Assembly (NCBI GenBank): GCA_010094045.1
Contig: ML986944.1
Coordinates: 1,500-21,583, forward strand
Direction: 5' to 3'
Length of the DNA stretch: 20,084 bases
Source of the DNA: Lojkania enalia
Taxonomy: Eukaryota; Ascomycota; Dothideomycetes; Pleosporales
Part shown: positions 9,033-17,399 of the stretch, one piece after another
Numbering within the stretch: the stretch's first letter is position 1
Layout: each line of letters begins with the position of its first letter
Position numbers and translations under genes: made by a program
Notes under the pieces: generated by a model
The model's database searches: none
What the model was told of the DNA's origin: nothing
What the model saw: only the letters and a program-made list of their open reading frames with translations

Positions 9033-10718
9033 ATAAATCTACAACGCGACCTTCTATTAATTTAATAAGAAGGTAGAATTAAGCTTATCTTATAGGCGTA
9101 TAAATTAGGCCAGTTTAAGAGCGTGTAATACGCTGCTATAGCTTTTAATATATAATATTAACAACTCTCTACTCGACTTTATAGAATTACGTTTCGTCCT
9201 TATATACAACTAAATCGCTAGAAGCTTATAGTAACCGAAGAATAAACAATCGTACAATATATTCTTAACCTTAATTTGCAAGGATTTACGCCCCAGCTAT
9301 ATAAGGTAGTAGATATAGCAGATAAACTATTAGGCGTACGTAGTAGAATACCTATAGGAAAGAATTAGTCTAAACGATTTATAGCGCGTATAAACGAGCT
9401 TAAAATAGCTTTTAATCGAGTAAAGGATTGCTAAAGAATAAAACAAGAGAATCTAGAGGTTATTAACACATAGTTTAAGCTCGTACGGGATATAATTGCA
9501 AAATATAGCATATATAATAATAATATCTACAACTTTAATAAGATAGGCTTTTAGATAGGTATTATTAGTATTATAAAGGTTGTTACAGGTTTAGAACGTT
9601 GTATAAGACCTACTCTTATATAGCTAAATAATTATAAGTAGGTTATAGTTATTTAAAACATCTGCGCTGCTGCGTATATAACCCTACTATTTATTATCTA
9701 TAAAGGACGTGTCTATATCTTTATATAGTATAAAGAAGTAGGTATACCGTACAATTAGAAAATTTTAGTCTCTAAGAATAGCTGGACAAATAACGCGTTT
9801 AGTTTTAAGTAGCTAAAGTACTTTAATAAGTATATAAAGATGCGTTAGGTAGAATTATATAGGCTACTTATTTTAGACGGCTATAAAAGCCACCTTAACT
9901 AGGAATTTAAAGATTACTGCCTTATACAAAATATCCTAATACTTTATATACCTTCTTATTTATCGTATATACTTTAGCCTCTTAATATAGTTTACTTCTT
10001 ACTATTAAAGCTAAAGTACTCGCAGCATATATAAGACTTAGTATACGAACGCGTCTACTATATTAATAAAGAAGGCTTTCTTCCAGCCTTTAAGGACGCG
10101 TTTTTTAATATATTTACGTACGAGAACTATCGAAAGGCCTTTAAAGTAATAAGAATTGTTCCTCTAAACGCGTAGGTTATATTAAATCGCCTTAATATAT
10201 AACTACGTACCCTACTAAAACTACTTTTATAAGAAGACTCTTAGTAGTCTAAAACTCCAAGTAATATACATAAATTTGGGTTACAATTAATACTTGTACG
10301 AAAGTCCTTTATACGATTACTAAAAGAGGCGTAAGAAGGATTCTTACAGCTTATAAAAGGTGCTAAGTTAATACTATATTAGAATGTACTTCTTTAAGCT
10401 TATAACTCTAAGCTTAAAAAGTAATTAGAAGAAGTAACTAAGCGTAAAACGTATAAAAGAAAGTATATTTAGTATAGTAGTATAGTATTATATAGTAAGA
10501 GATCTTTATACATAGCTGCTGAAGTATTTATAAGCTCTCAACCTTTTAAAAAGACTTGTGGTGCTGATACTTAAGAAAGGGCTTAACCAGCTTAACGCTA
10601 CTATAGTAATTGTAGTAAGACTGGATATAACGCTTATACGTGCTAAAAGGATAGTAGGGAAAATTCTAAATTAGATGAAAGTATATTATATATAGAATCT
10701 CTTATTAGTATTAAATAA
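9033..10718 (+). pseudogene. Element A transposase (pogo/Fot1, DDE_1), full length but riddled with stops
   Basis: A DDE transposase that would cut and rejoin the element at TA sites. The frame runs 562 codons including the terminal TAA, with no indel between the catalytic codons; the element C gene has the same length. The start is an ATA (9033, or 9030) where ATG is expected, consistent with ATG-to-ATA mutation. N-terminal helix-turn-helix (psq and Tc5 type) sequence is degraded. The catalytic positions are Asn in IYNFNKIGF (9537-9539), Asp in LLILDGYKSHL (9876-9878) and Asn in PLNIVYF (9984-9986), with spacing D-x112-D-x35-D. Two of the three catalytic residues are therefore lost. Near the C-terminus a CCHC knuckle survives as YSNCSKTGYNAYTC, with the first Cys and the His now Tyr. 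It ends with ESLISIK then TAA at 10716. Confidence 0.88.
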
Positions 10719-10744
10719 ATTAACTTTTTATATATAGTGTTTAT

Positions 10745-10784
10745 TACGCTAAGAAAAAGTAGCCGCTTCGATAGTAGAATACGT
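10745..10784. repeat. Right TIR of element A (single module)
   Basis: It reads AAGAAAAAGTAGCCGCTTCG then ATAGTAGAATACGT. The other three A/B ends have two 17-bp modules; this end has one, so a module was lost, probably by recombination between the tandem copies. Confidence 0.82.
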
Positions 10785-10821
10785 TATTATATTATATTAT
10801 AAGTAGGTAGAGTATAACTTT

Positions 10822-10873
10822 TTAGTAAAAGTAGGCAACTTATTTAAATAGGCAACTTGCTTATAAAATATAT
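10822..10873. repeat. Right TIR of element D
   Basis: Two tandem AGGCAACTT modules followed by TTATAAAATATAT; it pairs with 7534-7585 across the whole inserted element A. Confidence 0.82.
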
Positions 10874-11376
10874 TATAATCTACTTATCTACTATAAAGAT
10901 ATTATATTCTTATAGTATTTTATTATAATATTATATTATTATAATCTTTAACTCTTACTTAAACTACTTTTAAGTTATATATATATTAACTATTAATATT
11001 TCTAAAAAGTAATCTACCTACTATAAATACTATTTTATCTACTACTTATTCTATAAGCCGTTTTTTAACTAGAACTACTAACCAGCTTCTATCTACCTAG
11101 TATTACTAACCTATATACTACTAGTATATATAATAACTACTATTATAGTCGTTTATATACTAGAGCTTATTTATATTAGGTTAATTAGAGGAGGTAACTT
11201 TAGTAAAAAGAGAGTAATAGAATCGCCAGTTCTTCAAATATAATAAATATTTTTAGAAGTCTAATATAATAATAAGATAAATTTATAAAAATAACTATAT
11301 AAGATTTAATCTACTAAAAAAATCTCTTATTTTATATAGTTAAGTCTAAGACTACTAAGCTTAGCTTATTAGGTTT
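10874..11376. other. AT-rich mutated relic, nothing recognised
   Basis: This continues the DNA that was interrupted by element D at 7533. A short GGAGGTAAC-containing stretch at 11190-11240 is richer in G than its surroundings. No motif, gene or end of an element was recognised. Confidence 0.4.
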
Positions 11377-11638
11377 ATTAGGTCTATTTGGTTTATTTTA
11401 CTATATCTAATACTTCTACTATTATTATATATATAATTTATACTATACCTTATTATCTAGCTAATTATCTCTCTAGTTTCTATAGTCCTACTACTTATTA
11501 TCTAATAATTAGTCTTTAATATACTTCTACCTATTATTATTTTATTAGTTCTTATCTAAATTAACTTATATAATAGCTAATATTAGATTAAACTCTAGTT
11601 ATAGAAGCGGTACCTTTTAGTATTCTATATTTATAATA
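11377..11638. repeat. R1 dispersed repeat, copy 2 (uninterrupted)
   Basis: It aligns gap-free to 5393-5654 and continues to the left of 11377, where copy 1 is interrupted by the Gypsy LTR. It therefore represents the empty site for that insertion. Differences between copies are mainly transitions. The minus-strand frame continues leftward as NKPNRPNKPNKLSLVVLD, an Asn/Pro/Lys-rich stretch of unknown identity. Confidence 0.8.
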
Positions 11639-11923
11639 CCTACTTTCTCTTCTATAGGTATTTCCTAAAGTTTTTTAATCTATTATTTTATCTATTCTAT
11701 CTAGATATAGTATTCTACTATTTTTAATAGTTTATTTTAGCTTCTAATATATTTTACGTAAATATATTATACTATTATATCTATATTTTTCTATTCTAGG
11801 GTTAGTATTTTATATATTCTAGTAGGTCCTACTTAACTTATAAGTATAGCCCTATTCTTCTTTCTCTTTTCTTTCTATTATACTAAATGTTTAACGTAAA
11901 AATACTTCTACCTATAACTATTA
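11639..11923. other. AT-rich spacer between R1 copy 2 and element B
   Basis: 285 bases of mutated pyrimidine-rich DNA. The word TTAACGTAAAAATA at 11891 also occurs at 6428 (shared part TTAACGTAAAAATA), suggesting another degraded shared repeat. No gene is supported. Confidence 0.35.
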
Positions 11924-11980
11924 ACGTATTCTACTATCGAAGCGGCTAAACTATCGAAGTAGCTACTTTTTCTTAGTATT
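11924..11980. repeat. Left TIR of element B
   Basis: Two tandem modules, CTATCGAAGCGGCTAAA then CTATCGAAGTAGCTA, ending in the shared core CTTTTTCTTAGTATT. Confidence 0.86.
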
Positions 11981-12003
11981 ATAAACACTACGTACGAACT
12001 ATA

Positions 12004-13688
12004 ATAAATCTACAATACAACCTTCTATTAATTTAATAAGAAGGTAGAATTGAGCTTACCTTACAGGCGTATAAATTAGGCTAGTTTAAGAGCGTGCGAC
12101 GCGCTACTATAGCTTTTAATATATAATATTAACAACTCTCTAATTAACTTTACGGAATTACGTTTCGCTCTTATATACAACTAAATTACTAGAAGCTTAT
12201 AGTAATTAAAGAATAAATAATCGTATAATATATTCTTAACCTTAATTTACAAGGATTTGCGCCCCGGCTATATAAGGTAGTAGATATAGTAGATAAACTA
12301 TTAGGCGTATATAGTAGTATATCTATAGAAAAGAATTAGTCTAAACGATTTATAGCGCGTATAAATAAGCTTAAAACAGCCTTTAATTAAGTAAAAGATT
12401 GCTAAAGAATAAAATAAGAGAATCTAGAGGTTATTAACGCGTAGTTTGAGCTCGTATAAGATATAATTGCAAAATATAGCATATATAATAATAATATCTA
12501 CAACTTTAATAAGATAGGCTTTTAAATAGGTATTATTAGTATTATAAAGGTTATTACAGGTTTAGAATATTGTATAAAGCCTACTCTTATATAGCTAGGT
12601 AATTATAAGTAGGTTATAGTTATCTAGAGTATCTATACTACTATATATACGACTCTACTATTTATTATTTATAAAGGACGCGATTATATCTCTATATAAT
12701 ATAAAGAAGTAGGTATACTATACGATTGAAAAATTTTAGTTTCTAAGAACGGCTGGACAAATAATACGCTTAGTCTTAAGTAGCTAAAGCACTTTAATAA
12801 GTATATAAAGATATATTAGGTAGAGTTGTATAAACTACTTATTTTAGACGGCCGTAAAAGCTACCTTAACTAGGAATTTAAGGATTACTACCTTATATAA
12901 AAGATCCTAACGCTTTATATACCTTCTTATTTATCGTATATACTTTAGCCTCTTAATATAGTTTACTTCTTACTATTAAAGTTGAAGTATTTATAGTGTA
13001 TATAAGACTTAGCGCGCTGACGCGTCTACTATATTAATAAAGATGGCTTCCTTCCAGCCTTTAAAAACGCGTTTTTAACGTATTTACGTACGAGAACTAT
13101 TAAAAGGCCTTTAAAGCAATAGAAATTGTTCCTCTAAACGTATAGGTTGTATTAGATCGCCTTAATATATAACTACGTACCCTACTAGAACTATTTCTAT
13201 AAGAAAACTCCTAGAAGTCTAAAACTCTAAGTAATATATATAAATTTGGGTTATAATTAATACTTGTACGAAAGTCCTTTATACGATTACTAAAAGAGGT
13301 ATAAGAAAGATTCTTACAGCCTATAAAAAGTACTAAATTAATACTATATTAGAATATACTTCTTTAAGCTCGTAACTTTAAGCTTAAAAGGTAATTAGAA
13401 GAAGTAACTAAGCGTAAAACGCGTAAAAGAAAGTATATTTAATATAGTAGTATAGTATTATATAGCGAGGGATTTTTATATATAGCTGCTAAAGTATCTA
13501 TAGGCTCTTAGCCCTTTAAGAAGACTTATAGTACTAATACTTAAGAAAGGGCTTAACCAGCTCAACGCTACTATAGTAACTATAGTAAGACTAGACATAA
13601 CGCTCGTATGTGCTTAAAGGATAGTAGGGAAAATTCTAAATTAGATAAAAGTATATTATATATAGAATCTCTTATTAGTATTAAGTAA
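12004..13688 (+). pseudogene. Element B transposase (pogo/Fot1, DDE_1), stops plus one frameshift
   Basis: This is the same transposase as in element A at offset 2971. The start is again ATA where ATG is expected. The catalytic positions are Asn in YNFNKIGF (12508-12510), Asp in LILDGRKSYL (12847-12849) and Asn in PLNIVYF (12955-12957). The frame breaks near 13070, where a run of five T replaces the six T found in A and C. The terminal TAA is at 13686, one base short of the A offset. The C-terminal knuckle reads YSNYSKTRHNARMC: here the His is kept while two Cys are Tyr, unlike A, where the His is lost and a Cys is kept. Many in-frame stops exclude function. Confidence 0.88.
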
Positions 13689-13715
13689 ATTAACTTTTTA
13701 TATATAGTATTTATT

Positions 13716-13771
13716 ATACTAAGAAAAAGTAGCCGCTTTAATAGTTTAGCCGCTTCGATAGTAGATTACGT
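13716..13771. repeat. Right TIR of element B
   Basis: Inverted match of 11924-11980 with two modules (GCCGCTTTAATAG and TTTAGCCGCTTCGATAG on the plus strand). Confidence 0.86.
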
Positions 13772-13930
13772 TATACTTGTTACTTAATTCTTTTACTAGG
13801 TATTATAATAGATCTATCTTACTATTATTCGAACTATTAGTTTATAAACTATAACTATTATAGTAATACTACTCTTTCTTCTATATATAGAGAGTATCTT
13901 TTTTAGTATTTATTCTATCATCTTTCTTTA
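13772..13930. other. Short flank between B and the plus-strand frame; possible LTR edge of F
   Basis: AT-rich DNA. The word TGTTACTTAATTC at about 13779 could be the outer edge of a 3' LTR of the minus-strand element F, which lies just to the right. No partner LTR was identified, so this is only a suggestion. Confidence 0.2.
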
Positions 13931-14242
13931 ACTAAGGGTATCTTTTACTATTTTCTAGCGAATATATTAAAGGCCTATAAAAAGTCTACCTCTATCTATT
14001 AAGATTTTATAGCTACTAAGAAAGAGGAGATTTATTACCTTAAGAAATCTACGCGTTACTATTATATAGCTCTTTTTTACCTAAAGCGTACTAAAAAGCG
14101 CGCCCATTCTTTAGAAGAGTATAGTTTAGATCTTAGAAAATAAGAGGTAAAGTTAATAGAAGAGTAAGAGAAGTTAGAGGAAGAGGAGAAGAGGTCTGCT
14201 AGGTCTAAAGTACTCTCTACTACTACTCTAAGTTCTATATAA
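13931..14242 (+). pseudogene. Broken plus-strand frame of unknown family, coiled-coil-like
   Basis: About 104 codons make coherent protein-like sequence, interrupted only by TAA codons where Gln would fit. Examples are KKSTSIY, DFIATKKEEIYYLKKSTRYY, LKRTKKRAHSLEEYSLDLRK and EKLEEEEKRSARSKVLSTTT. The Lys/Glu-rich second half would form a coiled coil. GC and purine content of the plus strand are higher here than on either side. It lies antisense to and just beyond the chromodomain end of element F. I do not recognise the family. It could be an extra antisense gene of the retroelement, the end of another element, or a captured host fragment. Confidence 0.4.
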
Positions 14243-14289
14243 AAGGCTTCTTCTATATTACGACTACTATTACTTTTTAACTAGACTCT

Positions 14290-15190
14290 ACTTAATAACC
14301 TATTATTCTAGCCTTCTAGTAAAACTCCTTTAGCTTTATAGTATAGTTGGTTAAGTTCTATACTAGTTTCTATAAACTTTCCTCTTATAAGTATCTTTTC
14401 TAATTTACTAGATACTTCTACTAATATTTAAACTGCTTTCTTACTAGTATATATTCTACTTTATATTTCTATTCCGGTTCTATATTAATAGTTTCTTATA
14501 ATAGTATATTATCTAGCGCTGGTTCTAGTTTTAACTTATAAAATACTTAATATATTTTTATATTACTTAGTAGCTTTAATTTAAAATTTATAGGTCTAAT
14601 CTATTCTTTAATTAGAAATAGTTCTATTCTTTTATAATCTAATTTTTTTATAGGTTTCTTAGTTTTTAAGTTTTTTATTAATAAGAAAACTTTACCCCCC
14701 TCTTTAAAAATTAGTTCCTTAATCTTTAACTTATTAACTTATTCTACTATTCTAAAGTTTTTTAACTAAATCTTTTCTTTAAGCTAATTATAGATTTCCT
14801 TTATTTTCTTAGCTTTTTAATCTACTAGTAGAACTAGAGATCTTTTTTTATTCTATTCCTAATATAGAATAACTTTCCGTCTATAATTAGCTTTAAAGGG
14901 TATAGTCTCTATAATATTCTAGGTTATTCTATTATAAGCTATCTATACTATAAGTAATAGTTCGACCTAATTATCTTATTGTTTATTAATATATATTTTT
15001 AAATATATTTCTAAATTTTAGTTAATTTATTCTATTTAATTATCTATTTATAGGTAGAAACTAGTTAATATTTATTATTAGATTCCTATCTTTTCTATCT
15101 ATTCCTACTAGTATTTAGATATAAATAACTTATTTCTATCTAAAGTAATATACTTTAAAACTTTATATTTTATAAATATTATATAACGTA
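14290..15190 (-). pseudogene. pol: Element F integrase C-terminal half with chromodomain
   Basis: Minus-strand frame (first bases congruent to 2 mod 3). The second core Asp is in TLDRNKLFISKY (codon 15138-15140) and the Glu codon is at 15030-15032, 35 residues between them as in DD35E. Then comes the GPY/F region, KVFLLIKNLKTKKPIKKLDY, whose GPF is now ELF (14616-14624). The chromodomain runs from YKVEYILVRKQFKY through KYLVN, KRYL and EESL to KLKEFY at about 14310-14475. In chromoviruses this domain tethers integration to modified histones. Its Trp codons, expected before KYLV, in WKG and in STWEP, are TAG stops. The piece stops at 15190, where element C was inserted. Confidence 0.82.
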
Positions 15191-15241
15191 AAGTACTACC
15201 AAGCCGGCTATACCACCGAGCTAGCCACTTTTTCTTAGTAC
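15191..15241. repeat. Left TIR of element C
   Basis: Two tandem modules (ACCAAGCCGGCTATA, ACCGAGCTAGCCA) followed by CTTTTTCTTAGTACTA. Pairs with 16979-17029. Confidence 0.88.
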
Positions 15242-15268
15242 TACTAATACCATATATAAGACCTTGAT

Positions 15269-16954
15269 TTACTCGCCATCTATAAGAGAACCTGCGTACG
15301 AGATACTTAGACTAGATTTAAAAGAAGCTTCTATATCTTTTTAGCACGTATAAGTATTATACCCGGTCTTTCTATAGTTCCTATAGTACCGTTAACTAGG
15401 TTAAGCTGGTTCCTTACTACTACCACTACGAGCCTTCTTAGATCGCTGAGGAGTTGTAGATACCTCAGCAGCTCTATACGAAGCTCCCTTACCATACTCT
15501 ATTATACTACTATACTGGATTTACTTCTGTTTACGTATTTTACACTTTATTATAACCTCTAATTACTCTTTAAACTCTATAATCTGGTAGTTTATAAGAG
15601 CGTTTTAATGCAGCATTAATTCAGCTCCTTTTATTAACTGTAAGAAGCCTTCTTTAGCTTCTTTTAGTAATCGTACGAAGGACCTCTATATAAGAGTTAA
15701 TTATAACCTAAATTCTTATATATTACTTAGTATTTTTAACTGCTATAGTATTTCTAGTAGGGGTACTTCTAGTAGTATATATAACTAGACTTTAAGGCGC
15801 TTAAGAATAACCTGCGCGTTAATAGGAACTAGTTTAAATACTTTAAAAGCCTTTTTACAGTTCTTATATATAAATATATTAAAAAACGCGTTTCTAAAGG
15901 CTGGTAGAAAGCCTTTCTTATTAATATAGTAGACGCGTCGGTATACTAAGTCTCGTACGTGCTGGGAGTACTTTAGCTTTAATAGTAAGAAGTATACTAT
16001 ATTAAGTAGCTGTAGGATATATAATAAATGTGCTAGTATACAGAGGGTAAGAATCTTTTATACGAGGTAATAATCCTTAAAATCCTGGTTTAGATAGCTC
16101 TTATAGCTATTAAGAATAAGTAGCCTATATAACTCTACCTAACGCGTCTTTATATGCGCGTTAAAGTACTTTAACTATTTAAAACCAAGCTTATTATTTG
16201 TCTATCTATTCTCAGAAACTGAGAGCTTCTAGTCGTACGGTATATCTATCTTCTTATACTATACTAAGATATAGACGCGTCCTTTATAGATAATAAATAG
16301 TAGAGTTGCGTACCCAGTAGCGTAGATACTCTAGATTACTATAACCTACTCTCGATTACCTAGCTAAATAAGCGTAGGTTTTATATAGTATTCTAAACCT
16401 GTAACAACTTTTATAGAGCTAATTATACCTATCTAGAAGCCTATCTTATTAAAGTTATAGATATCATCTTTATAGATACTGTATTTAGCTACCATCTCTT
16501 ATACGAGCTTAAACCACGCGTTAATAACCTCTAGATCTTCTTATAATATCTTCTAATAGTCTTTTACTTAATTAAAAACTGTTTTAAGCTTATTTATATA
16601 CGATATAAATCGTTTAGGCTAGTTCTTATTTATAAGTATCTTACCCCACGCATGTAATAGTTTATCTATTATATCTACTACCTTATAAAGCCGCGGCGTA
16701 AATCCTCGTAAATTAAAGTTAAGGATATATCGTACGATCGTCTACTCTTTAGTTGCTGTAAGCTTTATACAATTTAGTTGAGTTTGAGGTTGAAAGGTAA
16801 TTCTATAAAGCCGGTTAGAGAGCTGCTAGTATTATACGTTAAAAGCTGCTGCAGCGCGTTATACGCTTTAAAATTAGCCTAAAGTATAGGTCTGAAGGGT
16901 AAGTTCAATTCTACCTTCTTAATTAAATAGATTAGCTTTGTGTTGTTAAGACAT
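15269..16954 (-). pseudogene. Element C transposase (pogo/Fot1, DDE_1), full length, no frameshift
   Basis: The frame runs from an intact ATG at 16952-16954 (MS*QHKANLF) to TAA at 15269-15271, 562 codons, with no net frameshift; damage is by point-mutation stops only. The N-terminal half carries the helix-turn-helix region (ELTLQTYTLG, then the Ala-rich RAAAAFNV). All three catalytic positions are Asn: YNFNKIGF (16448-16450), LILNSYKSYL (16109-16111) and LLNIVYFLLLK (16001-16003). The spacing of 112 and 35 residues is identical to A. A C-terminal zinc knuckle survives as YRNYRKTGYNTYTC, with both early Cys and the His as Tyr. A basic Ser-rich linker with RSKKARSGSSKEPA precedes it. It is the best guide to the family's gene structure in this window. 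Confidence 0.9.
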
Positions 16955-16978
16955 AGTGTTACGTACGGAAAAGTTACT

Positions 16979-17029
16979 ATACTAAGAAAAAGTGGCCGGC
17001 TTAGTAGTATAGCCGGCTTAGTGGTGCTT
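16979..17029. repeat. Right TIR of element C
   Basis: Reads ACTAAGAAAAAGTGGCCGGC, then TTAGTAGTATAGCCGGCTTA and GTGGTGCTT, with two GCCGGCTTAGT modules; the inverted match of the left TIR. Confidence 0.88.
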
Positions 17030-17322
17030 TATATTATAATAATTTATATACTAGTTTAGATACTATTATTATTTTTAATATAAGTCTAAAGTATATATAC
17101 TTTATTAGTTAATCTACTATATTTATAATTATATTATATTTTCTTTCTAATTTTAATTCTATTAATTCTAGTAACTTAGTTATAAAATCGATTATAATCT
17201 ATTTCTATAGTCTTTTAGGTATTTTTAATAGCTATAAAAATTTATAAGGCTTATATCTTATAGTTTTATTCTTTCCATATTTTAAATACTTATAAAATAT
17301 ATCTTATATCTCTCTTCTTATA
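17030..17322 (-). pseudogene. pol: Element F integrase middle piece, between C and E
   Basis: The minus strand continues element F upstream of element C. It has a zinc-site remnant DIFYKYLKYGKNKT with the C-x2-C pair turned to Tyr, then KTIRYKPYKFL, LLKIPKRL, and the core start IIIDFITKLLELIEL with the first catalytic Asp intact at codon 17187-17189, followed by IINIVD and LIKYIYF. After computational removal of C and one TA, this frame is shifted relative to 15140, so a small indel lies near the insertion site. The upstream side ends at 17322, where element E was inserted. Confidence 0.78.
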
Positions 17323-17374
17323 ATATACCTTATAAATAAGCGGCCTATATAAGTAAGTAGTCTATTATATTAAC
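17323..17374. repeat. Left TIR of element E
   Basis: The terminal repeat pairs with 19121-19172, mostly with transition differences; module copies are AAGCGGCCTATAT and AAGTAGTCTATT. Confidence 0.83.
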
Positions 17375-17399
17375 TTTTTTAACCTTTATATATATATAG

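Larger units (their letters stand above)
8953..10784 (+). mobile_element. Element A: pogo/Fot1-type DNA transposon nested in D
   Basis: An 1832-bp element on the plus strand, flanked by TA at 8951-8952 and 10785-10786. The left terminal sequence ATATATTCCACTATTAAAGC is a mutated form of the ACGTATTCTACTATCGAAGC seen at the right end and at both ends of B. A and B are collinear at a constant offset of 2971 for almost their whole length. A lacks one 17-bp module in its right TIR and B lacks one T near 13070, which together explain the 16-bp length difference. Confidence 0.9.
7534..10873 (-). mobile_element. Element D: pogo/Fot1-type DNA transposon, split by element A
   Basis: Matching terminal inverted repeats lie at 7534-7585 and 10822-10873, both starting ATATATTTTATAA when read inward, and TA dinucleotides flank the outside (7532-7533 and 10874-10875). 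Removing element A and one TA (1834 bases) leaves 1506 bp, against 1850 bp for its relative E. The shortfall of 344 bp matches an internal deletion near 8510. Transposase remains are on the minus strand. This copy is more AT-rich than the inserted A, so it was older and already mutated or has taken more rounds of mutation. Confidence 0.85.
11924..13771 (+). mobile_element. Element B: pogo/Fot1-type DNA transposon, sister of A
   Basis: An 1848-bp element with TA at 11922-11923 and 13772-13773. Both ends begin ACGTA(T/A)TCTACTATCGAAGC when read inward, and both TIRs hold two 17-bp modules. It is collinear with element A along its length, and the two are separated mostly by transitions, as expected if two copies of one family were mutated independently. 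Confidence 0.92.
15191..17029 (-). mobile_element. Element C: pogo/Fot1-type DNA transposon, second TIR subfamily
   Basis: An 1839-bp element flanked by TA at 15189-15190 and 17030-17031, inserted in the integrase gene of element F. The TIRs of about 50 bp match except for C/T-type changes: GTACTACCAAGCCGGCTATA on the left and GCACCACTAAGCCGGCTATA on the right (read inward). Both contain two CCGGC-bearing modules and end in the core CACTTTTTCTTAGTA, which is also present in A and B. It is the least AT-rich of the five DNA transposons, so probably the youngest of them or the least mutated. Confidence 0.92.
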
